A stretch of 64,000 nt of DNA, from the NCBI GenBank assembly GCA_023238725.1, contig CM041553.1:20754001-20818000 (forward strand), given 5' to 3'. This document shows positions 49,131-60,159 of the stretch, piece by piece; positions within the stretch are counted from its first letter, which is position 1; each line of letters opens with the position of its first letter. A program made the position numbers and the translations under genes. Below the pieces are notes generated by a model. That model was not told the origin of the DNA. It made no database searches and saw only the letters and a list, made by a program, of their open reading frames with translations. The stretch comes from Scortum barcoo (taxonomy: Eukaryota; Chordata; Actinopteri; Centrarchiformes; Terapontidae).

Positions 49131-50439
49131 TTAAGAATGAGTCGATGATTTAATTTAGGATGTGCAAATGATTCAGAGTTAAGAAAATGCTAAAATGGAG
49201 GTACAAACTGTAGATGGGAAACTACTCAAAAACTCAACAAACTCTGCGCTATTTGAGATTTTTCTTTTGTTCAAAACCCAAAATAATCAAATGAATGGAT
49301 ATAATAAAAATTCACCTGACTGGTATTAAGAGACGTCATGTAGCTGTCTATGCACACTTAGGATTTTCATTAGGTTTGCACTGCAAATACAACAGCAGAC
49401 ACAAATCTGGAGGATTGGGGAGAATCACTGAATTTAAACTCCAATGCAAATCATGAAACGGTTTTCATTAAAAAAAATCATGCAGTGTCCCTCAACTGAT
49501 ATTTACCTTAATAGGATGTGAAATGTCTGAGTCACAAGCACTTTTGTATACTCTGTTCATTATAGATGTTCTGCCTGTCAAGCTTTTCCTTCTTGCATGA
49601 CAGACATCAGTCTATAATGACACTGTAACATGGCAGATTAAGCATTCGAATATCTCCATTTTTGATGCATCGGGTCTTTGATTTCAAACACATGTAGACA
49701 TAAACGGGCATCTTATTTGTCGCCACGAACAACTCATTTTGCCATCTGAAATGACAGCTGTCGTTAGCAGACTTTATCAGCTATATTAAGCAAATTGTAG
49801 GCTCCATGAGTTGGTTCAAAACACTGTTTAGGGCTGACTATTAATGCTTCAAAGTGACTTGCTGTCACTTTGTTACCCTGTAAAGTAGGGTCTTGATGGC
49901 TAAATGCATAAGACTCTGCTGAAGGACTGAAGATAAAGCGGCATGTCCCAGGAATCCTCACAGGTTGATCATTCAAACAAAAAAGACTTAAACATACAGC
50001 CAGACCATTAATATATTCTAAAATAACAGTGTTTTGGTCGCTTACCTTAGTTGTTTGTGTTTTCGGACATGTTTTAACTTTTAACATAATGAGAGAAAAG
50101 GCTAATAGGATGAGGATAAATCAATGTGTGTGACAAACTTAACACAGCTTGAGGTTTTATAATAATAATTAAGAGTAAGACAAAGTCGCTAACTTTACCA
50201 CAGAACCATCTTACAATTGCCATTTTATTTTTACTGTGTATCTGATTTTGAAAAGGTAAAAAAAAAAAATATATGATTAATACTGCTACTCCAGAGATTG
50301 GTTTGAATACTTAGAGCTAGTTATGAAGGTAATAAAAGAGAAAAAGATAGAGACAGACTGATGCCTGATTCTTCTTTTCATGTTTTTAATATCTGGATAT
50401 TGTAGAAGAGTGTATTGTGCATCCAGAATCTTAAGCACG
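49131..50439. other. No gene seen
   Basis: A 107-codon minus frame at 49,764-50,087 lacks any recognised family. An A-run lies near 50,259. Confidence 0.45.
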
Positions 50440-50590
50440 TAAAACTGCACTGGGTTGAACTAAACTGAAGAAAAATTAACTGATTTGAACTCAGCTGAAC
50501 TGGTGTTAAATGTTCATTAAATAGTGAAATGAACTGGACAGAGCTGAAAGCAGCTGAACTGAACTGAGCTGACTTTGAATTGAGAAAGAG
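50440..50590. repeat. Degenerate CTGAA/CTGAACT minisatellite-like tract
   Basis: Many imperfect CTGAACT, TTGAACT and CTGAGCT units (for example AGCTGAACTGAACTGAGCTG near 50,551-50,570) are spread over about 150 bp with substitutions and spacers. It looks like an old decayed tandem array. Confidence 0.6.
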
Positions 50591-51169
50591 AATGGAGGAG
50601 AGGACGGGGACGTGCTGCAAACACAAGTGTCCTTCTTATCCAGTCTGGTCACACCTTCCTGCAAATTATACTGCTTATTATCCCTGAGCGCTCTATCGCA
50701 GCCCTAAATCAGACTGAATTATGGGTGCACAGCCTCTGCCTGCGACCGAGCAACAGTGCCAGGTTGTGTGACAGCCAGAGAGAACATCATCTTACTCCCT
50801 CCATCCTCCTCCTCTGCTGTCTCTCTTTCATCCCCCTTGTTTCTCTTGTGTGTGCACTCTCTCTCCCAGTCAGTCAATCTGTGACTTCTCTTCAAACCAG
50901 CTCTCTCCCTTGATTCTTTTTTATCTCTAATTTCAATTTTCTACTTCTGACTTCTCTCATTTTTCCTTATCTAATTTTGAGTGAAAACCGCTACAGCCAC
51001 GGACTATCTCTCCCCTGTCTGTCACATATGCCATAGCTGTCAAGTAACAGTTTTGCTCACTAACAAACAAACTTCTTTAAAAAAGCTATTTAATTTGAAT
51101 TTATCATCACATTGATGGACAGGAAATAAATTTAAATGCCAGCTTTTTAAGCAAAGAATCACTCTCTTT
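50591..51169. other. No gene seen
   Basis: Pyrimidine-rich (CTCT-type) sequence at about 50,790-50,960; short Ser/Leu-rich frames only. Confidence 0.45.
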
Positions 51170-51330
51170 TTTGCTCTCTTTTGGGTCTCCATCTCCTGAG
51201 GAAAATATCTGCGCCTTCAGCTGCTACATGCTCCACTGTGTTCACCAGCCAGGGGCTAACTGTGCCCGTGTCTGCTGTTTGGTGCTGAGCAGGTAGTGTA
51301 AACTGGGTTTTTAGATATATTTTTTAGTGA
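51170..51330 (-). repeat. 'gagaccaaaaacagagcta' family copy, inverted
   Basis: GTCTCCATCTCCTGAGG, AAAATATCTGCGCCTTCAGC, TGCTACATGCTCCACTGTGT, TCACCAGCCAGGGGCTAAC and GTTTGGTGCTGAGCAGGTAG match the family read on the minus strand relative to the 40.6 kb copy. Confidence 0.72.
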
Positions 51331-52279
51331 AAACATCTTTATGCCATAGCTAAATACAACACTACAAGAGCGTAGAGAGTGACACCGGATTGCTAAATAA
51401 TGAGGTGAAACTCAGTATGATTCAAGACTTTTTAAGTATTATAAATAAAAGTATAGGATATAGGAATATAGGACTCACAGATACCCAAATAATCATGATC
51501 ATGACCAAAACAAATAAATTGTCATCCCTGGAACTGGAAAAGTATAGGTACACATCAACAGGAGACTGAGGCCAGAAACAGAAAACAGTGAAAGAAGTTA
51601 TTCGGTACCAGTGTCTTCTCTGTGACATGTAACATTAATATTGTTCATGCATTATTTTATTCTTACTGTAGCTCTGTCAGAAGCACATAGCAAAGAGAGA
51701 TGGCAACAAAGTCTGACTTGGCAGTATGTCATCACTCCTGGGGACGCTCCCTGCTGCAGCAGTACTGCATAACAACACAGAATACACAGAGCACAATCGA
51801 GAACATGCAGCGAAGATTGCAAACAATCCACCAGTGGGAATCAACTCCGATATAAAGACCCTCCAGGGTGTGGAGACGCAATGGAAAATCAGAAGCAGGT
51901 TGCAGTGAAGGAGGCTCTCGTCAATAGCAGCAGCGAGATGTAACAAAGGCAAGGCACGTGTCATGGTTTCGAGCCCATGTGTGAGGATGAAGCCTGTAAA
52001 TCACTGAATGCTGTTTCAAAGCTGTTTTTCTGTCAGGGTCAGATCATGGTTATGTACAGTATGTTAGGTACAGTATGTGTACTGTGAAGGTTGGGTATGA
52101 AGTTGATGTTGACTGTAGAGAATAAAACCACTTTAATCAGCACATAGACGCCGTATTTCTGAGGCACCACAAGATAAAGAACACGGCAACTGAATAAATG
52201 AATTTAATCATCAGCCTGCCTTTTTCTACAGTAAGTCAGATAACCATGAGTTACCACAGCACTGTGTAGAAGAGCGTCT
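51331..52279. other. No gene seen
   Basis: The 95-codon minus frame at 51,677-51,964 is Leu/Ser/Ala-rich and unassigned. Imperfect GTACAGTATGT repeats lie near 52,054-52,084. Confidence 0.45.
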
Positions 52280-52720
52280 CTGATCCCACAACACATCGAA
52301 CCTTGAAGCGGGACAGCAGCAGAGACCACACCAGGTCCCCTTCATGTCAGCTAAGAAAAGAAAACTGAGGCTATAGAGGGTAGAGGTTCACAAAAAATGG
52401 ACTATAAAAAGATGACTGGAAAGCGCTGCCTGGTCTGATCTCAGTTTCTGCTGCCACATGCACATGGCAGGGTCCAACTTTAGCATAAACAAGACGAATT
52501 CATGGATCCATCATACATTCATCAAAGGCTCAGGCTGGTGCTGGTGATGTAATGGTGTAGGGAATACTTCCTTGGCACACATTAGGCCCCTTAATACCAG
52601 CTGAATGTTGTTTAAATGCCACAGCCTACCTCAGTATTGTTGCTGACCATGAGCATCCCTTTACAGCCACAGTCTACACATGCCATGAAGAAATCAGGCT
52701 GTTCCTATCCAGCATTTCAG
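52280..52720 (+). pseudogene. Tc1-like transposase fragment
   Basis: The segment matches the central part of a fish Tc1/mariner-type transposase gene at nucleotide level. CTGATCCCACAACACATCGA and AGACCACACCAGGTCCCC come first. TGCCTGGTCTGATCTCAGTT follows, encoding the 'WSDES'-like motif that holds the first catalytic Asp of the DDE triad; here it reads WSD with the following Glu lost. Then come TGGTGATGTAATGGTGTAGG, CCTTGGCACACATTAGGCCC, CCTACCTCAGTATTGTTGCT and GACCATGAGCATCCCTTTAC. Several frameshifts and stops interrupt the frame. The N-terminal helix-turn-helix region, the 'QDNAPCH' segment with the second Asp, the third acidic residue and the terminal inverted repeats are absent. It is an internal, inactive remnant of roughly 440 bp from an element normally near 1.3-1.6 kb. 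Confidence 0.82.
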
Positions 52721-53639
52721 AAGGTTTACCTATTAAAATGTCCCCTATAAACATATTAAAAGACAACTGATCAAATAAAAAACAAGCTATATGATATGAT
52801 GAGTCAACAGTTCACCAGTTCATAACAGCAGTCTTCAGAAAAAGTATTGTCACACTCCCCTCAGAGAAATAACTGGCCTAATTTCAGAGGTCAAAGTTTT
52901 CAAATGTTTCATTTGTTAGAGATTTCAAAAAGAAGTTGAGATGCTGTGCAGCAGCAGGTGACCCTTTTAAATCTTAAAGTTTGAGAGGAGGATAAATGCA
53001 ACCTTGCTCTGTAATTAAGTGACAAAATATCTTGACAACATGAAACAGAAATGAGAGAAATTAGAATTAATTATGGAATCTCAAAGGGCCAAATCCTCTC
53101 GCATGCTTTTGCATATTTTTGCAGCTTTCGGAAATTTGACTTGCAGAAATGTTGCAGTGTATTCCCCTGCTCTGTGTAACCTGTTACATCAGGATGAATG
53201 CATGATTAGAGCTCAGCAGTTTTCGACTGTAGCAGCAGGAGCAGTCCCCAGTAATCAGCCTTAAACTTTACTTATGCTGATTGCATTAGCATTAGTATGA
53301 ATTTGACTCGGTTTTTTATTTGACTAAATTGTGGTTTCATCTGTTGAACACGCTTGGATCCCTTAAAGTGTTTTGAAAGAGAACACTCCACTAGATGTAA
53401 GTAGTACTTTTACTGCAAACTCAGGTACATATTTAGTCACTGTCAAATCACTGCCTGTTCACTTTTTTTTTTGGAGAAAACTAGAATTACCCACCCGCTG
53501 CCTCTGCCAGCCACTCAAGCTGCAGTTTACATCCATGCTTATCCAGGCTCATGTAATTATGTAGGAAATATCATAAGGTAAAGCGTAAGTGTGTGTAATT
53601 CCAGTGAATAATTTCCAGTGAGAAACATACTGTCCACAC
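52721..53639. other. No gene seen
   Basis: AT-rich unique sequence; frames of about 60 codons without features. Confidence 0.45.
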
Positions 53640-53750
53640 TAAGAGAATATTTTCACAGAGAAGCACAGAGGACTGATGCAGAGCTTTATCACCTGAAGCT
53701 CAGCATGAGAAAAACCAATGATCTTGTTGTGGACTACCAGAGGAACAGGA
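53640..53750 (+). pseudogene. Possible non-LTR reverse transcriptase scrap
   Basis: The plus frame reads LKLSMRKTNDLVVDYQRNRR at about 53,693-53,752. It resembles the 'L.LN..KTKELVVDFRR.RR' segment found downstream of the YADD box in many fish non-LTR elements. Only about 100 bp is recognisable and the flanks do not continue the match, so confidence is modest. Confidence 0.42.
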
Positions 53751-53851
53751 GACCTTGCCATCATTTCACTTCATCCTTTTATCCTATTGGACGTATGTAA
53801 AATTTTGTCACATTTGTCACATATTGGTGTTAACCAAAAATGAGTTGTGTA

Positions 53852-53866
53852 AGGTCACAGTGACCT
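53852..53866. promoter_or_regulatory. Perfect inverted nuclear-receptor site (ERE, IR3)
   Basis: AGGTCACAGTGACCT is an exact AGGTCAnnnTGACCT palindrome, the consensus estrogen response element. It lies inside a dispersed repeat, so similar sites should exist elsewhere in the genome. Confidence 0.6.
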
Positions 53867-53867
53867 C

Positions 53868-53880
53868 TGACCTTTGACCA
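53868..53880 (-). promoter_or_regulatory. DR1 nuclear-receptor motif
   Basis: On the minus strand it reads TGGTCAAAGGTCA, two hexamers spaced by one base (DR1). This is the arrangement preferred by RXR heterodimers with PPAR and by HNF4/COUP-TF. It begins one base after the ERE-like palindrome. Confidence 0.5.
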
Positions 53881-54003
53881 CGAAATTATGATCAGTTCAA
53901 ACTTGAGTCCAAGTGCCAGATTTGAAGAATGGATGGACAGACGTGCAGAAAGATGGACAAACAATCTGAAAACATAATGCCTCCTGTCGCCAGGCATAAA
54001 ATC

Positions 54004-55417
54004 AACAGTTCTATTTTTATTGTCTAACAGTCTGGTAGGATCAGTGGTGTTAAACTGCCTGATCTCACATTTGTCCAGGAGAGCAATTTCAAAAGGCTCG
54101 AATAATTTTTAAAGAGCCCTCTCCATTGTCTGTATCAATAGTTTGAGTTTCTTCCCCCCCCTGGACAGAGCTTTAGACTGCTGAAATGCCACGTCTAACA
54201 GGGTAAGAAATTCATTTATCTCCCACGCCATCAAATTCTTAAAGGCTCATGGGCCAGCTGATGAGTCTCCTGTATAAAAACCTGTGGGTTTACAGTCACG
54301 ACTTGGTGATAGTGATGAAGTTTTAACTGCATATTGGGTTAGGTGGTGATGGCTGAATGTACTCCAGGTTTTATGTTATGCAGTTACTTTTATGTACATT
54401 GTGTTTTATGCAACTGAGTGGTTTCAGCATATGTTTTATACAACATATTATATATATATGTTCAGTTGTGAGTTTATTAGTTCTGCCTAGTTAAAACACA
54501 TGGAGTCAAATACAACAGTCCTGCACTAAATCACATTTTCAGTTTTTGTTAAACCTCTTTACAAGACGTGCAGGAATTACTCACATTTGTCTGGTTGTCC
54601 GTTAAAAGGTTTATAGGACAGACTGCAGTTCATTGGCTGCTGAGCAAACAGACCACTTTCGTGCTTCTCAGATGGAAGTAGTGACTGAGACTGAGGACAT
54701 CATGAATCTTCAGCGGCCTCATTGAAATTGCAGCATTTGTGCCATTCAACATAAAAAATGGTTCATTCAAACTTCTTAAATAGTATAAGTAGTTTCTCTC
54801 ATGTGTATATTTATGTGCTATTGAAGATGTTGTGACAAGGCAGGTATATCAAAATTGTTTTCCAGCAAGCGCAAGAGACTAAACAGAAAAAAAAAACAGA
54901 CTAAAAATAGACATTGGTTGTGCAGTTCATGACACATTACATCTACTTCTGCCAACATCCACTTTTAAACATTCACGCCATTTTGGGATGTAGACCAAAG
55001 TACCTCTTGACCACATATCTTTATACTGAGTTAGATCACAAAGACACCGACACATAAGGGGTCTGTAGATGTCACACTGAGCCAGTCACACAAAGGCTCA
55101 GTGTGAACAAGTGTTTGCAGTGTGAGTTTGGCTTCCGCTAAGGGGGAAACCTGCCCCCCGCCAGGCCTTAAAGTCTTTGACAGAGAAACTGGGAAGGAGA
55201 AGAAAAAGGATGAGGAGGAGCTGCACTAAAAACCAAACTGTAGACATAAAAATTCAACTGCTCTGCAAGAATGTATATTATTTATCCAGGACACAGTCTC
55301 TACATTGGAGCGAAACACCACATTTGCTTTGATTTAAAATTGTCACACACAAAATACATGAAAATTAATAATTCTAACTTTTGTTGAGCCAGGATGTTGA
55401 CTATGAACATGTGTGCA
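54004..55417. other. No gene seen
   Basis: AT-rich with a short TA run near 54,450-54,462 and an A-run near 54,889. No repeat or frame of note. Confidence 0.45.
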
Positions 55418-55451
55418 AAATTGTATTAAAATACAAATTGTATTAAAATAC
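55418..55451. repeat. Two exact 17-bp tandem units, each with a palindrome
   Basis: AAATTGTATTAAAATAC occurs twice back to back (55,418-55,434 and 55,435-55,451). Each unit with its next bases contains TTGTATTAAAATACAA, a perfect inverted repeat with a 2-base centre. Confidence 0.9.
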
Positions 55452-55629
55452 AATTTGCATACAAATTTATGCAAGTTATTGTGGCAAACTCATGAAAAAA
55501 AAAATGTTTTGCCAAAGGTTTGGCATGCATTTTTCAATTTAAGCAAACTTTAGCAAACCTATGACTACATTCACATGAGAACGATGAGAGCAATGATATT
55601 TCATGTTTGTCAGATAAAGACATGCAGGT

Positions 55630-55828
55630 TAGGTTAATTGATAAGTCTAAATTGCCCCTAGGTGTGTAATGTGAGTGTGAATGGTTGTATGTCATCTGTG
55701 TTAGCCCTGCATTGACGATTGACTGGCGTCCAATCCAGGGTGTACCCTGCCTCGCGCCCAAAGATAGCTGGGACAGGCTCCAGCACCCCGTGACCCCTGT
55801 GTTCTCAGGATAAAGCGGGTTAGGAAAA
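55630..55828 (+). repeat. Dispersed teleost repeat with (TGGA)n tail
   Basis: GGTTAATTGATAAGTCTAAA, TTGCCCCTAGGTGTGTAATG, GAATGGTTGTATGTC, TGACTGGCGTCCAATCCAGG, GTGTACCCTGCCTCGCGCCC, AGCTGGGACAGGCTCCAGCA and GATAAAGCGGGTTAGGAAAA are in the order of one of the most abundant fish interspersed repeats. It regularly ends in a GGATGGATGG array, as it does here. Non-coding, moderately diverged. Confidence 0.88.
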
Positions 55829-56298
<470 letters not shown>

Positions 56299-56455
56299 TA
56301 GTGTGCATCGATGTGTGCATCCTGTTAGGAATTAGTCAATGGGATTGTACCATCCATGGCACAGAGTCCATATGACAACTGAGCATGAAAGCTGAAAGCT
56401 GGCTTCCACTCATTAACATTCCCCTATCATAGAGGCCAAGGGGAATGCACAAAAC

Positions 56456-56458
<3 letters not shown>

Positions 56459-56492
<34 letters not shown>
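56459..56492. repeat. (GT)17 microsatellite
   Basis: Perfect dinucleotide run 160 bp downstream of the compound repeat. Confidence 0.97.
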
Positions 56493-56494
<2 letters not shown>

Positions 56495-57172
56495 TCCAAA
56501 ATTGTGTCACATCAGCACTCTTGCATAGCAGCAGACATTGATGATACTACAGATACCTTCCTGTTCTACACACACAGGTCTCAGTGTGTTTGGTTCTAAT
56601 GGGAGCCTGTAAAGAAAAGCTAATGGTTGAGGGGATGAATGTAAACGTGAGCTAATTTGATGAAAAGGGGTAGGGGGTAGATGGAAGCAGGATCGATCTC
56701 CAAATCAGTGTGTTGCATTCCAAAAAGGGTGTTCGCCATATGTTTGCTGTTGAAGAGGCAGCTGCCCCCAAAGCCTCAGATTCCATGTTTTGGTGGTTTT
56801 TGTTCTGGCGCCAGTGTGATTCTGTACTAATTACTATTTTGGAACATGAGGAGAAATGGGGAGAGGGACACAGAGATGGAGAGACTGAAAAGGGGGGGGG
56901 GGGAGCAAATGTTCTGAAAAATAATATAAAAATGAGAATAATATAAGTTTTTATCTTGAGTGAACAAAATAATTTCCTATACATCAATGTGATTCTCTGC
57001 CATGTAGCTTGTTCACACTGATGCACAAAACCATCTCAAAATGAAGAAAAATCTAATAACTGCGGGGGAAACTTTTAAAAAGTTCTTACTTTGAACATCA
57101 TGATAATGAAGTTCTTGCTGCTACCACAAAAAAAACATGTGGTAAAATGTTTCAACTTGGGTGAAATGAATT

Positions 57173-57175
<3 letters not shown>
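56493..57175. other. No gene seen; G-run at about 56,893-56,903
   Basis: The 124-codon minus frame at 56,652-57,026 has a Phe/Pro/Ser composition caused by purine-rich tracts and a G-run. No domain was recognised. Confidence 0.45.

Positions 57176-57204
<29 letters not shown>
57176..57204. repeat. (GT)14 microsatellite
   Basis: Dinucleotide run followed by AT-rich sequence. Confidence 0.96.
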
Positions 57205-57207
<3 letters not shown>

Positions 57208-57324
57208 TATTTAATTATTTTATTATTTTGTATAATGATTGGTGGCTTACAGCTAATGAGTGTACAAAATGTGTTTATTTAGGAAATTAAATTTGCACAA
57301 ATAAAGCGAGACAACATTTTGCTT

Positions 57325-57715
57325 TACTTTCTGTGTGAGGACACCTTTAGCCTGTTTTTTTTTTGTGTTTTGGTTGACTGCCACTGTTATGTCCCATCAT
57401 GTCTGTTAAGTTTTCATGTCTGTCATGTTTCTGTTTCCTGTTCTGGCATGTCATGTTTTATTTTGAAATCCCTAACTCTCCTCTCATTTCAGGTCCCTTA
57501 ACTTCCTGCCATAGTGTGTTTCCCACCTGTGTGATTGTCTGCCCCGTCCTGATTGTTTCCACCTGTTCTCCATTACCTCTTGTTATTCATATTATTCTTC
57601 TTATTGTCTGCATTTTCCCTGTCTCGTTGCCAGATCGTAGCTTCTGTTTCATGTGTCCACGTCTCAGTGTTCCATGTATTCAGCGATCGAGTCAACACCG
57701 ACATCTAGACCAAAG
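57325..57715 (+). repeat. Dispersed teleost repeat (pyrimidine-rich)
   Basis: CATGTCATGTTTTATTTTGA, ACTTCCTGCCATAGTGTGTT, TCCCACCTGTGTGATTGTCT, GCCCCGTCCTGATTGTTTCC, ACCTGTTCTCCATTACCTCT and TTTCCCTGTCTCGTTGCCAG are landmarks of a common fish repeat with a 'gattgtctgccccgccctgattgtttccacctgtg' core. The 118-codon frame 57,399-57,755 is a translation of it. Confidence 0.72.
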
Positions 57716-60135
57716 AAACCAAGACAAAGTAAATTTAGCCTTTTTGCTTTTTTAAGCCCTCTTCCTCTTACATTACATTTCTGATGGAGGGATTAAACAG
57801 ATTTAGAACCGTGTCATTGACTTCATCCATCACCAGATACTTGACTAAGGGAAAGTGCAAAAAAGCAAAGTTTACTTTGTTGAAGAACAAAAATGGCCTC
57901 AAAAGTTAGAATCAATAAGAATCACATTAGCCAAGGTGAATAACAAGCACTCCTAACACAAGTGGCAATGACTCTGCAGAGGACAGTACTTCAGAAAACA
58001 AGCTAATTATATCATTGACTCATTAAAAGTGTTTGGTGTGTGTTAATGAATGTATTGGTGGCTTCTCACAATAAATTATTTGGCTGAATGCATACAATGC
58101 AACAACCACTGACCTGATGGTCTCTGTGGAACTATTTTATAAAAGCATGTGAAGTGTGAGGTAGCTGTTTAAAACTTTATTTTCATTCCTATCAGATAAA
58201 TAGGTTGTATACTTGAAAAACTGTATAAGAAACACATTGGAGAACTCCAGCCCATCTGTCCAGTACTACTGTAGTCTGCTCCTCGCCTCTCCCTGCTGTT
58301 CCCATCACTTTTTCCATTCCATTGAGTCCCTTTGGAAAACATGAATCCCACCATGACATCTTAACACTGATAGTATCACAGCACAAGTCCAATCTCTCAT
58401 AGCGGCTGACCTGCGGGTCACAATATCGCCTGCTTCTCATCAGAAACCACCCAAGAGTGCCTTGCTGAAAATACCAAGGTCAAGCTCCTCCTATCTCTGG
58501 TAAATAGAAATGTTATGGCCTTGTTAGTAATGGCAACTCTCGCATCTGAAGTCGCATCTGAGACAGATGGTGAAGAAAAACATCCATGTGCAGCTGTGGA
58601 AATGCTGTAGTGTCACAGCAATGACATACTTAACTCGCAGTGTTTCTTTGGGGCACACATAATATAGGGCACCACATCACACACTGGCAAAAATAACTGC
58701 CCACACATTTAGACACACAAACACACACAAGGCAAGAAATTTGGCTGATCTTACAAAGCTCCCAAGGATCTCACGTTGACATCCACTTCATTTTGCCTAA
58801 AGCTTGTCTTTTTGGTCTCGACAGTGAGAAAGGAGCAGATACTGAACATCTGAATGAATACTGGGGAGATCACAGTGAGAACTGATTTGAGATGCGTAGC
58901 CAATCAAGCCTGAAATCCTCTGAAGACACAAATTCTTGTTTCTTGCTGTAGCAAAACAGAGACAATAAGAAGCTGTTTTTGCCTTTCTAATTGATGCTAC
59001 AGTTTGCAAAGGGAAGGCAAAGAAGCTTCAGTGGACAAGACAGGTAGAGAGAGATGAAGGCAGCAAGGTCGAGAAATCTGCAGGAAAGCGAATTTCTAAG
59101 GTCAGGAATGAACTTTTATGCTAGTGTTTGAAATAAACTTAATGATACAAATGGACAGTAACTGGATGAGATGGAAACAACAAGAATCATTAAACATCTT
59201 ACCCTCAGTTTAGTCTAACAGAAGTTGGTTTCAGTTAAATGTTAAGTCACTAGCAGCAATCACTACTGACACGTTTCTTTGGCAGAGACGTGCTGCTCAA
59301 GCTTAGCGAAAGTTCAATCAGAAAAACAGTCTTCATGCTCCTCATTTATTTCCATCTCCTGCGTCCCGCTCAATCGGCTGACCGAGGGCGTTTACTCTTT
59401 CAGTTAAACCAGTCAGACTTTGGCAGAACTTCTCTGAACCAATCGCGGCTGTCAAACTTTTAAACTCTCTCCTCTTTCTTCCTCTATCAGCTGTTATTTT
59501 AGCCACTGATCGATAACCCTCCTCCACCCTGTTCACCTCCAGTTCTCATCACATTCAGCGCCCATGGGTCATGGTGGTTAATTTCTCAGAAGGCCTGCCC
59601 CATATCTTATCCATCCAGATTTTCAACATTGTTCTTCATCCCTTCATCACCACCATCAGCGTCTAGACTGACACTGTGGAAACCAAAAACTCCTGCATAA
59701 AAGGTTTGGCCGAGGTGGAAATGTTGGTGTACTGATGAAAGCAAAATGCCAAAAAAGTGCAATGAAAACAGATTAAAATTGTGGTGTACATGCAACAGGT
59801 TACCAACATGCCCACTGAAGCAAACAAATTCTTAACATCTGACTAAGACATCAGGTCTGTGTGGAGCGATAAGTGGACGGCAACCTTCCTGTTTTCTACA
59901 TTGTTTTGCACCATTTGAGGCTTGACTGACGCTTATTTAATGATGTCATCTTGTTGCACACTCTTGTACATAATGGTAACGTAACATAATAAATGTACTG
60001 GATGGAAACAAGCATTCAGTTCAATATTAATATGAATACTTTACTGCTACTATATTACAGTAGCTGTCTAGAGCTAATGTGTTGCTGAAACTTGGCTCTA
60101 CACAAGCGTTGAGTTACTGTTGGGATTACTGTTGT
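57716..60135. other. No gene seen
   Basis: Unassigned minus frames at 58,192-58,440 (82 codons) and 59,342-59,536 (64 codons) have slightly protein-like composition but no recognisable family or clear splice sites. The rest is featureless. Confidence 0.4.
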
Positions 60136-60159
60136 GTAAACAGGGTGAACCCTGTTTAC
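60136..60159. repeat. Perfect 11-bp inverted repeat with forkhead-like arms
   Basis: GTAAACAGGGT, a GA spacer and ACCCTGTTTAC form an exact dyad. Each arm contains GTAAACA, the forkhead (FOX) core. It could equally be a chance hairpin. Confidence 0.85.

Larger units (their letters stand above)
53790..54003 (+). repeat. Dispersed teleost repeat carrying nuclear-receptor-like sites
   Basis: GAGTTGTGTAAGGTCACAGT, GACCTCTGACCTTTGACCAC, ATCAGTTCAAACTTGAGTCC, AAGTGCCAGATTTGAAGAAT and GAAAACATAATGCCTCCTGT then CGCCAGGCATAAAA are landmarks of a very common fish repeat ending 'aaaacataatgcctcc...ggcataaa'. The copy is shortened in the middle, since the 'cttgagatatcgcgttcacgag' part is missing. Non-coding. 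Confidence 0.8.

Noticed and set aside
51677..51964. 95-codon minus frame, possible signal-peptide-like Leu-rich protein
   Set aside because: Frames are open on both strands, there is no clear hydrophobic segment followed by a domain, and no family was recognised.
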